A stretch of 19,863 nt of DNA, taken from an uncultured Prevotellaceae bacterium (GTDB taxonomy: Bacteria > Bacteroidota > Bacteroidia > Bacteroidales > Muribaculaceae). The notes beneath the pieces were generated by a model, which worked only from the letters and a program-made list of their open reading frames with translations, was not told the origin of the DNA and ran no database searches. The DNA lies in contig CALBLR010000401.1 in NCBI GenBank assembly GCA_937896015.1, positions 1 to 19,863 of the forward strand, written 5' to 3'. Positions 7,613 to 15,733 of this stretch are shown here, one piece after another. The position numbers and the translations under genes are program-made. The stretch's first letter is position 1. Every line of letters starts with the position of its first letter.

Positions 7613-7723
7613 GTTTTAAAACGTGTGATTTTTTTTGATTATGAGTTATTACCTTAGAATATATTATGTGTGGTGTGCCGCACCTGTCGGCGCATTACCG
7701 CCCGCGCATCGGGCTTCGGCACA

Positions 7724-8215
7724 TTAGGCCTCGCCGCCATCGGCGGCGGCCTCGAGGCGAGACTTAAGCTCGCTTATGAACTGCTGCTGGCCGGGCAAGA
7801 TCTTTATCCGCGCCTCGGCCAAGCCAAACCAGCCAATTTTGTCGAGCTCGGGAAAACTGACACGCTGGCCCGAGTGTGGAGGCCACTCCATTTCAAACAT
7901 GTTGCTGTGGGCTTGACTCGCGTCAAGATCGCCACATTCCAGTCCGAAGGCATACACCTCTTTCCCGCTTTTAAGCCGGGCCGAACCCAGCTCGATAAAC
8001 TTGCCGTTCACGCTATAGCCGGTTTCCTCGGCAAACTCGCGTCGCGCAGCATCGAGCGGAGTTTCCTCAAGAGGGTCGAACTCTCCCTTTGGAATCGACC
8101 AGCAGCCGCGGTCGCGATGTGCCCACACAGGGCCTCCCGGATGTCCGAGCAGCACCTCGATGTGTCCGTCCCCGTTAAGGCGGTAAGCCACTATGCCTGC
8201 ACTCACTTTACGCAT
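7724..8215 (-). CDS. NUDIX hydrolase (predicted NTP pyrophosphohydrolase type)
   Basis: The protein has 163 residues. The opening SAGIVAYR, then VLLGHPGGPVWAHRDRGCWS and IPKGE, resembles the predicted NTP pyrophosphohydrolases of the COG4119 type. The Nudix box lies at 44-67 and ends in REFAEETGY, so the metal-binding Glu residues are present. Between the box Gly and this core there is one extra residue compared with GX5EX7REUXEEXGU (reading GEFDPLEETPLDAARREF). The family hydrolyses nucleoside diphosphates linked to another group; the substrate is unknown. The ATG at 8215 lies 47 bp downstream of tRNA-Arg on the same strand, and no separate promoter was seen, so it may be transcribed with the tRNA. 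Confidence 0.9.
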   Translation of the reverse strand: MRKVSAGIVAYRLNGDGHIEVLLGHPGGPVWAHRDRGCWSIPKGEFDPLEETPLDAARREFAEETGYSVNGKFIELGSARLKSGKEVYAFGLECGDLDASQAHSNMFEMEWPPHSGQRVSFPELDKIGWFGLAEARIKILPGQQQFISELKSRLEAAADGGEA

Positions 8216-8262
8216 TTGTCATATACGCTTTTACCACACTGGTTGATTATCTTATAAAAAAG

Positions 8263-8334
8263 TACCCCCGCAGAGAATCGAACTCTGATCTTAGGTTTAG
8301 GAAACCCACGTTCTATCCGTTGAACTACGGGGGC
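8263..8334 (-). tRNA. tRNA-Arg (anticodon CCU)
   Basis: The 72-nt cloverleaf on the minus strand can be folded by hand. The acceptor pairs GCCCCCG with CGGGGGT (the first pair is G-U). The D stem is GTTC/GAAC. The anticodon arm is TGGGT-TTCCTAA-ACCTA with anticodon CCT, which reads AGG. The variable loop has 4 nt, and the T arm is CAGAG-TTCGATT-CTCTG. CCA is not encoded; the discriminator A is followed by CTTTTTTATAAG, which is T-rich. A TAACTTTG promoter box lies 43 nt upstream. Confidence 0.95.
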
Positions 8335-8376
8335 AAGCCGCCGCTGCGCCACGCTGGCGCGCACTTATAGCGGCTG

Positions 8377-8384
8377 CAAAGTTA
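8377..8384 (-). promoter_or_regulatory. -7 box of the tRNA-Arg promoter
   Basis: TAACTTTG on the minus strand, an exact TAnnTTTG box. No TTG was found at the usual -33 spacing. The leader holds a small hairpin, GCGCCA-CGC-TGGCGC. The rest of 8335-8460 shows no gene. Confidence 0.5.
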
Positions 8385-8460
8385 CGTTTTTTTTGTCACA
8401 TTCATTGCCCAGCGCGGCCATTATTTGCCGATGGGGCGCATTTAGCGGTGCGATTGGCGG

Positions 8461-10701
8461 CTAAAGGCGCACTTTGACGGCATGGCCATGGCTGGCCACC
8501 ACATAGAAGCCGCGCGCCGGGGCATGCATGGTGGCTCGGCCACTGGGGTCGGCGGTGGCGGTGGCAACCACGGCTCCGCTTATGGCATACAGGGCGACGC
8601 GGCTACCTGCCGCAGCTCCGATGACCTGAACATCCAGACCTCTGGCCGAGGCTGCAAAGCCGCTTTTAGCGGAGGCGGCGCTTATGGCCTCGACGCCTGC
8701 CGGCACAGTGCCATACACCATGATGTCGTCGAGATACGTATTCACCTTCTGGCTTCCGGCCACCTTCATTATGCGCAGCTTCTGCTGGCCCTGCTGTGAC
8801 AAATACCAGCGCAGCTGCGCTTCGCTATTGGCACCGACTTCTATGGAATTGGGGTTGCGAGTCCACACCGAGTCGCCCTCGGCCATGTATTCGAGCATGA
8901 ATTTCGCCGCATTCTGCGAAGGGTTGAACACAGAGGCGGCCACCAGATAGGCATTGTAGGACTTAGGCGTTGAAAACGCAATGGCCGACGGCACGGCCAT
9001 TGCCACAGCCTTCTTGCCATGGCACACGGCGCTGTCGGGCTCAGCCACGCTGCAGCGTGTGAAGTCGATGTCGCTGAAGGCACCCTTCACCCCAGTGCCC
9101 TTGGCGCCTGCGGCCATCTGTTCAAACGTCTCAACATACATGGTGAGGTCGGATGTGCGCTGCGCATTGAAGGTGATTACGCCGTCATTTTCGGCAATGC
9201 CTGTGATGGCGCGCGGATTTTGCGCGCCGTTCCACTGGCACAGGCTGGGGCTTGTGAAGCTGGTGATGGTTCTCACGCCAGCAGTGCCCGGGAAGGGGTC
9301 GCCGGTAAATGTGCCGCGGTGGCTGCCACCGGCGCGCAACAGCTCGTAGTGGTTGTGGCTGGGGTCGGTGTTTACGCGGTTGCCCCACTCCTCAGTGCTG
9401 TCGACACGCGCCACTATCATTCCGTGCCAAGGCAGATAGGCGTCCCACTCGTGGCGCTGGCGGTTTTCGAGCATGAAGAACTCACGGCTGTCGAGCGTGG
9501 GCAGTATGTAGGCCTCATTGTCGGTGTTCAGGGGGTTGAGGGTGTATGATTGGTCTGCGTCGATGCGCTTGGGGTTCATGAACCCCAGCGTGTAGCGCTC
9601 CCAGGCCGAGTATCCGCACGGGGTGCGGCTGCGGTTAAGGTAGCTGCCCGAGGCCATCACGTCCCAAGGCCCCGGGTCGTTGCTTTGGCCTTCCACCTCA
9701 TAGTTGGTGTCATACAGGTCGGGCAGTCCCAGCACATGGCTGAACTCGTGGCAAATGGTGCCGATGCCATCGAGAATCGCGGTGGTTTGCGAGCCTTGCA
9801 TCTCGGTTGAGCAGGCATAGAGGCCAAGCCACACCCCACGCTGACGCTGATTCACAAACTGCCACTTGTGTGGCCACAGCAGATTGGCGTCGTTGCCGCT
9901 CACATTAGCGCCATGGCCAGCCACAATGAAGTAGACCATATCGACCACGCCATCGCCGTCGGTGTCGTAGTCGGCAAGGTTTACGGTTGAGCCAAGTTTG
10001 CCCACAGCCTCGGCCAAGATGCTGCGCGCCTCCGCACCCGAGCTGTGCATGTCGGTGCTATCGTAATCCACCTCCACGGGGCCTACCACGTCGAAGTGAG
10101 GGCTGAACTTGCCCATTGAGTTGTCGTAGTAATAATCGCGCACGCTGCCCGTGTATTTGCCGTAAGGGTTTTCGCTGCCGTCTTCGTTGACGTAGCCCTT
10201 GTAGTTGGGCTGGTTAAGCATCTTATTGTAGAAATCGGCCGCATCGCTGCGCATAAACTTCTTTCCCTTGAAGTTGACAAGGACCACAAGTCCGCGAAAC
10301 GCATTGTAGTCGATGGGCTTAATGCGGCTGCCGCCCTGCGCGCGGGCGCGCCTGGCGCGCGAATCGGCCACGGCGGCCGTCGACTGGAGGAATTTGCCCG
10401 TCTTGCCGAGCATGGTGCGCTCGGCAGCGGTGCGCTGCCCGGGGTTGTGGGCCGCTATGGCGGAGGGCACAATGCGGCCCGAGCCATCGAGTGCGGCATA
10501 GGTATAGCCGCCTGCCTGGCTGCGCACCACGGTGTAGCCGTCGGCGGTGGTGGTGAAGTGGTAGAACTCATCGCCGTGCAGCGATATGGTCAGCTGCGAG
10601 CCGTCGGGTTGCGTCACCGTAACAGGCGTTGGGTCGGCCGGAACGGCCGCCATGCGCAGTGCGCACAACAGGCACACAGCCATTGAGATGATTTGTTTCA
10701 T
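8461..10701 (-). CDS. Secreted M6-family (InhA-like) metalloprotease with T9SS-like C-terminal domain
   Basis: From the ATG at 10701 the protein has 746 residues. A signal peptide (MKQIISMAVCLLCALRMAAV) is followed by an N-terminal propeptide-like region about 24-110 (DGYTVV, IVPSAIAAHNPGQR) and the catalytic domain about 130-440. The zinc site is HEFSHVLGLPD (318-328; His318, Glu319, His322, Asp328), with WDVMASGS (346-353) as the Met-turn. DYDTDGDGVVD (244-254) looks like a calcium loop. The last 75 or so residues end in GFYVVASHGHAVKVRL, which resembles a type IX secretion sorting domain. It should be exported and degrade extracellular protein. The frame is open to 10827, but the added 42 residues precede the signal peptide and overlap the promoter, so they are rejected. 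Confidence 0.92.
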   Translation of the reverse strand: MKQIISMAVCLLCALRMAAVPADPTPVTVTQPDGSQLTISLHGDEFYHFTTTADGYTVVRSQAGGYTYAALDGSGRIVPSAIAAHNPGQRTAAERTMLGKTGKFLQSTAAVADSRARRARAQGGSRIKPIDYNAFRGLVVLVNFKGKKFMRSDAADFYNKMLNQPNYKGYVNEDGSENPYGKYTGSVRDYYYDNSMGKFSPHFDVVGPVEVDYDSTDMHSSGAEARSILAEAVGKLGSTVNLADYDTDGDGVVDMVYFIVAGHGANVSGNDANLLWPHKWQFVNQRQRGVWLGLYACSTEMQGSQTTAILDGIGTICHEFSHVLGLPDLYDTNYEVEGQSNDPGPWDVMASGSYLNRSRTPCGYSAWERYTLGFMNPKRIDADQSYTLNPLNTDNEAYILPTLDSREFFMLENRQRHEWDAYLPWHGMIVARVDSTEEWGNRVNTDPSHNHYELLRAGGSHRGTFTGDPFPGTAGVRTITSFTSPSLCQWNGAQNPRAITGIAENDGVITFNAQRTSDLTMYVETFEQMAAGAKGTGVKGAFSDIDFTRCSVAEPDSAVCHGKKAVAMAVPSAIAFSTPKSYNAYLVAASVFNPSQNAAKFMLEYMAEGDSVWTRNPNSIEVGANSEAQLRWYLSQQGQQKLRIMKVAGSQKVNTYLDDIMVYGTVPAGVEAISAASAKSGFAASARGLDVQVIGAAAGSRVALYAISGAVVATATADPSGRATMHAPARGFYVVASHGHAVKVRL

Positions 10702-10748
10702 TATGTTGTCTGTTTTGTTGATTTTTCCACTGATTCGATAAACCACCA

Positions 10749-10772
10749 CAAAATTACTATATTCATTGCAAA
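10749..10772 (-). promoter_or_regulatory. Promoter of the M6 protease gene
   Basis: On the minus strand TAATTTTG (10756-10749) matches TAnnTTTG. TTTG (10772-10769) lies 12 nt upstream; no TTG is at normal spacing. The leader to 10701 would be about 40 nt. Confidence 0.5.
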
Positions 10773-10856
10773 CTTCCGCACCCGTCTCCATCTTGTATCC
10801 GCCCGGCACTGGCATTCGCAGCGCCAATTAAGCGCACCCCAACGAGCCTCAGCACA

Positions 10857-10920
10857 AATTATTTGTCGGATTTGAGCACTTTCAGCCGAATTATTTGTCG
10901 GATTTGAGCACTTTTAGCCG
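10857..10920. repeat. Tandem direct repeat, two 32-bp units
   Basis: Units 10857-10888 and 10889-10920 differ at one base (C versus T at unit position 27). Each starts AATTATTTGTCGGATTTGAG. They lie between the M6 protease promoter and the 3' side of the porin gene, about 85-165 bp upstream of the protease -7 box. Thirty-two bp is about three helical turns, so equal sites would face the same side of the DNA. Confidence 0.85.
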
Positions 10921-10954
10921 CTATATACAAGATTATCATTCTATCACAATAAGC

Positions 10955-10993
10955 GGCAGGGCCGGCGCTCCTCACGGAACTCCGGCCCCTGCC
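10955..10993 (-). terminator. GC-rich hairpin after the porin gene, possible terminator
   Basis: GGCAGGGCCGG (10955-10965) pairs with CCGGCCCCTGCC (10982-10993) with one bulge. It lies about 95 nt past the porin stop. No T-run follows on either strand, so termination there is uncertain. The rest of 10994-11085 shows nothing recognisable. Confidence 0.4.
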
Positions 10994-11085
10994 AATGTGT
11001 GTGTTGATCTTAATAGATGTGTGAGTGAACGAAAAGTATTGTCTTAATTACTTGTCAATATATGATTATGATGTAGCGTCGCGCT

Positions 11086-12408
11086 TTAGAACTTGTAGTC
11101 AACGCCCACGCCAAACACCTTGTTGGTGCGCGAATACACGTCCTTGCCCGCCATGGTGGTGCCGTTGTAGCCACCAGTGGCCGAAGCGGCCACACTCTTG
11201 GTGTAGTCGTCATACATGGTCCAGAAGTAGCCCACGTTAAGCTTCACCTTGCTGCTAAGGTTCAGGGCAGCGCCAAGGCCCACGCTCCAGCTGTCGCATG
11301 AGAAGGCGGTGTTGGTCTGAAAGCCGTCGCTCAGGCCGTAGTCGGTGCGCTGCACACCGGCACTGACGGTGATCAGCTTGTTGATGTCAAACTCGGCTCC
11401 GGCCAGAAACTCGCTTGTTCCGTGGGTCAGAGCTTTCTCCTTGCCCTCTGTGCCGCCATCGATGTGCGCCATGCCGGCGTGCTTGTCGTCATAGAAGTGA
11501 TATTCCAGAGTGGCGCGCAGGCGAGGAGTGAATTTGTAGCCCACAGCCACGCTCAGCATCGACGGGATGTCGCTTGGAGTGTTCACGCCGTCTTTGAAGT
11601 CGGCAAGCGCGCCATCGGGGTCGCTATTCTTCTCTGTTTTGTTGGCAATGTTGAGGCTGGTCTTGAACTCATATTTAGCAGCCAGCGTGAGGCCGGCCAC
11701 ATTATAGTTGATGCCCAGAATCGGGGTGATGCCCCATCCGCTTTGGTCGCAGTCGAGCTCAAGGTTGAGCAGCGTCTGGTCGGCTGCCTTCAGCTTAGCC
11801 TCAACATAGCCGCTGTAGTTGCCCGAGAAGTAGGCCATGCGGCCGCCGGCAAACACGCCCAAGTGCTTATTGATGCGGTAGCTGGCGCCAAGCTGCGCGC
11901 CATAAATGTATTGGCGGCCCGACACCGACGAGTTGATGTCATACTTGTCGGGGGTGATAGTGCCGTGGCTCTGAGCATAGAGGCTGGCCATCACCTTGGA
12001 GTCGAACATAGGCAGGCCGTCGTCGAACGAGGCCTTGCCGCCGCCGCCCACGATGCCGAAGAATCCGTTGATGCCCCACGAGCCTTTCTTGTAGGCGGCA
12101 TACACCGACGGCAGCGCAGGCACTGAGGCTTTGCCCTCGTAGGTGCGTGTGCCCTCAGGATACAGGGCGAAAGTCGACTCGATGTTGCGGGTTTGGTACA
12201 CACTCTGTATGGTGGCCGACAGTTGCCAGCCTTCGGGCATGAATGCCGTGCCGGCGGGGTTGGAGTATACGGCGTCGATTTCCTGCGATGCACCGCGCGC
12301 CACCATGCGCAGGAAGGCCGCGCTCTGGTTGGTGTTGGTGAGGATGCCGCCTGCCTGGGCAGCAAGGCCGCACAGTGCGGCAGCTGCTATCATTGTTGCT
12401 TTCTTCAT
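11086..12408 (-). CDS. OmpP1/FadL-family outer-membrane porin
   Basis: The 440-residue protein has a signal peptide (MKKATMIAAAALCGLAAQA). The N-terminal hallmark of the FadL family follows: GGILTNTNQSAAFLRMVARG, then ASQEIDAVYSNPAG. The remainder is alternating beta strands with many aromatic girdle residues and ends in VGVDYKF with a terminal Phe, as expected for Bam-inserted barrels. FadL proteins carry hydrophobic compounds such as long-chain fatty acids across the outer membrane; the substrate here is unknown. It is a single gene, with a TAACTTTG promoter box 53 nt upstream and no partner in the same transcription unit. Confidence 0.92.
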   Translation of the reverse strand: MKKATMIAAAALCGLAAQAGGILTNTNQSAAFLRMVARGASQEIDAVYSNPAGTAFMPEGWQLSATIQSVYQTRNIESTFALYPEGTRTYEGKASVPALPSVYAAYKKGSWGINGFFGIVGGGGKASFDDGLPMFDSKVMASLYAQSHGTITPDKYDINSSVSGRQYIYGAQLGASYRINKHLGVFAGGRMAYFSGNYSGYVEAKLKAADQTLLNLELDCDQSGWGITPILGINYNVAGLTLAAKYEFKTSLNIANKTEKNSDPDGALADFKDGVNTPSDIPSMLSVAVGYKFTPRLRATLEYHFYDDKHAGMAHIDGGTEGKEKALTHGTSEFLAGAEFDINKLITVSAGVQRTDYGLSDGFQTNTAFSCDSWSVGLGAALNLSSKVKLNVGYFWTMYDDYTKSVAASATGGYNGTTMAGKDVYSRTNKVFGVGVDYKF

Positions 12409-12461
12409 ATCTTCTGAGTGGAATAAAAAAATATATATGTTTTTACTGCTTGTAGCTGGTG

Positions 12462-12469
12462 CAAAGTTA
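12462..12469 (-). promoter_or_regulatory. -7 box of the porin promoter
   Basis: TAACTTTG on the minus strand, an exact TAnnTTTG box 53 nt before the porin ATG at 12408. No convincing -33 TTG was found. Confidence 0.5.
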
Positions 12470-12602
12470 GGTTATGTTTCACTCATAGTGTTCTAAACTG
12501 CGCAAAAAATGGTGATTTTGTCGATTTTGGTTAACTTTTGTATCTTTTGCCGCCTCTCAGAGAAGATTATAACCATTTTTCACATTTATAATTTGTTAAA
12601 AA

Positions 12603-12633
12603 TTGCATATCAGGCTTTTTGTGCCTAATTTTG
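12603..12633 (+). promoter_or_regulatory. Promoter of the lemA operon
   Basis: TTG (12603-12605), a 20-nt spacer and TAATTTTG (12626-12633) match the Bacteroidetes consensus. The leader of about 140 nt contains a 7-bp hairpin, GTGCCAC (12709-12715) with GTGGCAC (12727-12733). The rest of the 12409-12781 gap is AT-rich with no gene seen. Confidence 0.55.
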
Positions 12634-12781
12634 GGAACTGAATAGAATCGCGCCGCCATGCGCATTGGCACAATTGTTGCAGCATACACCGACACAAAGC
12701 GTACAAGCGTGCCACCAGACGCAAGTGTGGCACACATTAATAACAACTTATTATTCACAAGAAGACAAACAGATTTCAGCT

Positions 12782-13381
12782 ATGAAAAGTAAAGGATGCC
12801 TTATGGCCATTGGCGCTGTGGTGCTGGTGGCGCTGGCTGTGGCAGGATGGGTGATGAGCACCTACAACGGATTGGTGACCAAGCAGCAAGCGGTGGAAGC
12901 GCAATGGGCACAAGTGGAAAACGTGTACCAGCGCCGCGCCGACCTGGTGCCAAACCTGGTGGCAACGGTGAAGGGCTATGCCACGCACGAGAAGCAAACC
13001 CTGCAAGACGTGACCGAGGCCCGCACCAAGGCCACCCAAATACACATCGACCCGTCAAAGCTCGACGAGGCTTCACTCAAGCAATTCCAGCAGGCGCAAG
13101 GCCAGCTGGGCAGCGCGCTGTCGCGCCTGCTGGCGGTGCACGAGGCCTATCCCGACCTCAAGGCCAACACCAACTTCCAGACCCTTCAAGCCCAACTTGA
13201 GGGCACTGAGAACCGCATTGCGGTTGAGCGCAACAAGTTTAACAAGGTGGCGCAGGACTACAATGTGGCCATCAGGCGATTCCCGGCAAGCATGCTGGCC
13301 GGCGCGTTCGGCTTTGAAAGCAAGGCATATTTCGAGGCGCAGGCAGGCGCCGACAAGGCCCCAACAGTAAGTTTTGACTAA
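12782..13381 (+). CDS. lemA: LemA family protein
   Basis: The protein has 199 residues from the ATG at 12782. It has one N-terminal membrane segment (about 7-25, MAIGAVVLVALAVAGWVM) followed by the helical LemA domain: YNGLVTKQQAVEAQWAQVEN, YQRRADLVPNLVATVKGYA, and near the end FNKVAQDYNVAIRRFP and FGFESKAYFEA. Length and motifs fit the family. The molecular role of LemA is not established; in many bacteria it is encoded next to TPM-domain proteins, as here. A frame extension to 12665 is rejected because it adds a non-conserved segment before the membrane anchor. It is the first gene of a three-gene operon and ends 13 bp before the next start. Confidence 0.92.
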   Translation: MKSKGCLMAIGAVVLVALAVAGWVMSTYNGLVTKQQAVEAQWAQVENVYQRRADLVPNLVATVKGYATHEKQTLQDVTEARTKATQIHIDPSKLDEASLKQFQQAQGQLGSALSRLLAVHEAYPDLKANTNFQTLQAQLEGTENRIAVERNKFNKVAQDYNVAIRRFPASMLAGAFGFESKAYFEAQAGADKAPTVSFD

Positions 13382-13394
13382 CATCACCATAGGC

Positions 13395-13853
13395 ATGGCA
13401 CTCACCGATTTTCTCAACGCCGACGAGCAGCGCCGCATCGAGCAGGCCATAGAGGCCGCCGAGCGCGACACCTCGGGCGAAATATGCGTGCATGTGACAC
13501 GCCGCTGCAAGGCCGATCCAGTGAAGGCAGCCGAGCGGGTGTTTAACCGGCTGGGACTGTACCGCACCCGGCGGCGCAATGCCGTGCTGGTGCTTGTGGC
13601 CTACGAGTCGCGCCGATTTGCCATAATCGGCGACAGCGGCATCAACGAGGCAGTGCCAAGCGGCTTTTGGGAGAGCGAGAAGGACACGCTTGCGGCTTAT
13701 CTGGCCCAGGGGCGGGCTGCCGACGGACTGTGCCGCGTGGTGGCCGAGATTGGCAGCAGCCTGAGGCAGTATTTCCCGCCCGACGAGGTGGACAACAATG
13801 AATTGAGTAACCAAATCACTTATGACGACAACAGTGAGGACAATGAGGCTTAA
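13395..13853 (+). CDS. Small TPM-domain protein without signal peptide
   Basis: From the ATG at 13395 it has 152 residues. It begins MALTDFLNADEQRRIEQAIE and continues TSGEICVHV, NAVLVLVAYESRRFAIIGD and GINEAVPSGFW. This is the TPM (Psb32/YgcG-like) fold, which in related proteins binds metal or has phosphatase activity. There is no signal peptide or membrane segment, so it is probably cytoplasmic, unlike the next gene. The last 20 residues are acidic (DDNSEDNEA). A TTG at 13374, overlapping the lemA stop, is an alternative start. The gene overlaps the next one by 11 bp, suggesting translational coupling. Confidence 0.85.
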   Translation: MALTDFLNADEQRRIEQAIEAAERDTSGEICVHVTRRCKADPVKAAERVFNRLGLYRTRRRNAVLVLVAYESRRFAIIGDSGINEAVPSGFWESEKDTLAAYLAQGRAADGLCRVVAEIGSSLRQYFPPDEVDNNELSNQITYDDNSEDNEA

Positions 13854-14625
13854 ACTATGGCTCGCCGCACTGACGCTGGCCATATGCGCCGCCATGCCGG
13901 CTGCGGCACAGGTGCCCGAAAAGCCCAACCCGCCGCGGCTGGTGAACGACTATGCCGGCATCATAGCCGACGCCGCGGCCATGGAAGATACCCTTGAGGC
14001 TTTCGCGCGCCGCACAAGCAACCACATAGTGGTGGTGACCATGGCCGACCTTGGGGGCTTGGACAAAGCCGAAATGGCGCAACAGATAGGCGAGACTTGG
14101 GGCGTGGGCCAGAAGGAATACAGCAACGGGCTTGTGATTCTGGTAAAACCCAAGCCTGCCGACGGCACTGGCACCGGCGAGGTGTTCATTGCCACGGGCT
14201 ACGGCCTTGAAGGCGCGCTGCCCGATGCGGCCTGCCACGAGATTGTGATCCGGCAGATGATTCCGCAGTTTAAGCAGGGCGACTACTCGGCCGGCATTTG
14301 GGATGCGCTGCACATAGTCATGCCTGTGGCCGCCGGCGAGTATTCATTCGAAGAGGCGCAAGACAAATTCGGCGAGGCCGACTTTTGGATAGGCATAGGC
14401 GTGTTTCTGCTGATTATGCTCGTGGGCGGCTTTCTGGCCTTTGGCCGCAAGTCGGGCGGAGGCGGCCGAGGCGGCAACGGCGGCTACACCATAGGCCCCA
14501 CATTCTATGGCGGCCCTTACGGCAGCGGCGGCTCATCGTGGTCGTCGGGCGGAAGCGGTCTTGGGGGCTTCGGAGGCTTTGGCGGCGGCAGCTTTGGCGG
14601 CGGCGGAGCCGGCGGCTCGTGGTGA
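13843..14625 (+). CDS. Exported TPM-domain protein with membrane anchor and Gly-rich tail (YgcG-like)
   Basis: From the ATG at 13843 the protein has 260 residues. It has a signal peptide (MRLKLWLAALTLAICAAMPA then AAQ), and a TPM domain about 30-160 with PPRLVNDYAGII, NHIVVVTMADL, YSNGLVILVKP, IATGYGLEGALPD and DYSAGIWDAL. A membrane segment follows (FWIGIGVFLLIMLVGGFLAF), then a tail made almost only of Gly, Ser, Phe and Trp that ends GGGGAGGSW. This is the YgcG/TPM architecture, with the domain in the periplasm. The frame is open to 13822, but the signal peptide starts at 13843. It completes the LemA-TPM-TPM operon, which is likely to act at the cell envelope; no precise function is known. 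Confidence 0.9.
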   Translation: MRLKLWLAALTLAICAAMPAAAQVPEKPNPPRLVNDYAGIIADAAAMEDTLEAFARRTSNHIVVVTMADLGGLDKAEMAQQIGETWGVGQKEYSNGLVILVKPKPADGTGTGEVFIATGYGLEGALPDAACHEIVIRQMIPQFKQGDYSAGIWDALHIVMPVAAGEYSFEEAQDKFGEADFWIGIGVFLLIMLVGGFLAFGRKSGGGGRGGNGGYTIGPTFYGGPYGSGGSSWSSGGSGLGGFGGFGGGSFGGGGAGGSW

Positions 14626-14644
14626 ACTCAGCAAGCAGCACAGC

Positions 14645-14690
14645 AAAAAAGCGGGTGAATGCCAACAGTTGGCGTCCGCCCGCTTGCTTT
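14645..14690. terminator. Bidirectional terminator between the lemA operon and lysR
   Basis: AAGCGGG (14649-14655) pairs with CCCGCTT (14679-14685), with an inner GCCAAC/GTTGGC stem. Six A at 14645-14650 give a T-run for minus-strand transcripts (lysR); the plus side has only GCTTT. It is thus stronger for lysR. Confidence 0.75.
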
Positions 14691-14711
14691 ATGACCATAT
14701 ATATAGTAACG

Positions 14712-15623
14712 TCAGTCAATCCACTCATAGGCGCGCAAGCGAATCGAGTCGCTGTCGCACAGCATGCGCATGAATTCGCGCGCCGAATTTTTGATGTAGC
14801 TGTCTTTGAGCACGTGTATGCAGCCCTCCATGGTGTTTTCCTCGCTTGGAACATCAAGGCGCACAGCCGCCACGCCGCTCTCGCCCATTATGGTGGCCTC
14901 GCTGAGTATGGTTGCAAGCCGCCCCTCGCGAATCACCTTGAGCAGTATGTTCACCTCATTGAGCTCGATGTTGGTCTTAAAGTCGAGCTCCTTGCCCTGA
15001 ATCATTTTCTCGAATGCGTTGCGCGCCTGAAGGCCGCGGCTGGGCAGCACCAGGTCGTAGTTTTGCAGCTCGGTGAGAGAGATTTTGTCGCGCGAGGCCA
15101 GCGGGTGGTTTTTGGCCACAATCACCGACAGGTGGTTTTCAAACAGCACGTGCGACTCGATGTGCGGGTGGTGGCGCGCCGGCTTGAAGGCCAGCACGAA
15201 GTCGATTTCGCGCTTTTCAAGCATCAGCAGCAGCTCTTCCATGGGGTTGTAGAATATGCGCAGCTTTATGCTGGGATACTGCTTGATGAATGTGAGCAGC
15301 GTCTCGCTGAGCATGGGGCTGAACGAATAGGTGACGCCTATCTTCAGTGTGCCGGCCACAATGTTTTTAAGGTCGAGCATGTGCTGGCTGCACGCCTCGC
15401 TGGCCGACAGCGTCTTGGCCGCAAAGGGCAGCAGTTCCTGGCCGCTTTCGGTGAGGCGCACCTCGTGGCTGTTGCGGTCGAACAGCTGCACGCCAAATTC
15501 GTTTTCGAGTTGCTTGATTTGCTGTGACAGGGTGCTTTGTGTTACACAAAGCGACCGGGCTGCCTCAGAGAAATTGAGTAGCTCGGCCGTTTTCAAGAAA
15601 TAACGCAGTTGCCGTAGTTCCAT
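14712..15623 (-). CDS. LysR-family transcriptional regulator
   Basis: The 303-residue protein has standard LysR architecture. The N-terminal winged helix-turn-helix is MELRQLRYFLKTAELLNFSE, then AARSLCVTQSTLSQQIKQLE and FGVQLFDRNSHEVRLTESG; a linker helix follows, then a substrate-binding domain from about 92 (GTLKIGVTYSFSP). No OxyR-type redox Cys pair is evident, so a small-molecule effector is more likely, but it is unknown. No TAnnTTTG box was found in the 110 bp upstream, so it probably shares the promoter near 16050-16077 with the 56-residue ORF. LysR genes often regulate a divergent neighbour; here no divergent gene abuts it, so its target is unclear. Confidence 0.92.
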   Translation of the reverse strand: MELRQLRYFLKTAELLNFSEAARSLCVTQSTLSQQIKQLENEFGVQLFDRNSHEVRLTESGQELLPFAAKTLSASEACSQHMLDLKNIVAGTLKIGVTYSFSPMLSETLLTFIKQYPSIKLRIFYNPMEELLLMLEKREIDFVLAFKPARHHPHIESHVLFENHLSVIVAKNHPLASRDKISLTELQNYDLVLPSRGLQARNAFEKMIQGKELDFKTNIELNEVNILLKVIREGRLATILSEATIMGESGVAAVRLDVPSEENTMEGCIHVLKDSYIKNSAREFMRMLCDSDSIRLRAYEWID

Positions 15624-15733
15624 AATGCTTGCTGTTGCTTTACTTTTTTGTTGCGCAGTTGGTTGTTACTGCCCTGCTCCCTTATGCTAAACAGGGGCAG
15701 CTTGCAGACGCAAAGGAGCGGATTTACGGCGGT

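Noticed and set aside
14298..15527. 409-residue plus-strand ORF opposite lysR
   Set aside because: It starts inside the exported TPM gene in another frame and runs antisense to lysR; no domain or signal is visible.
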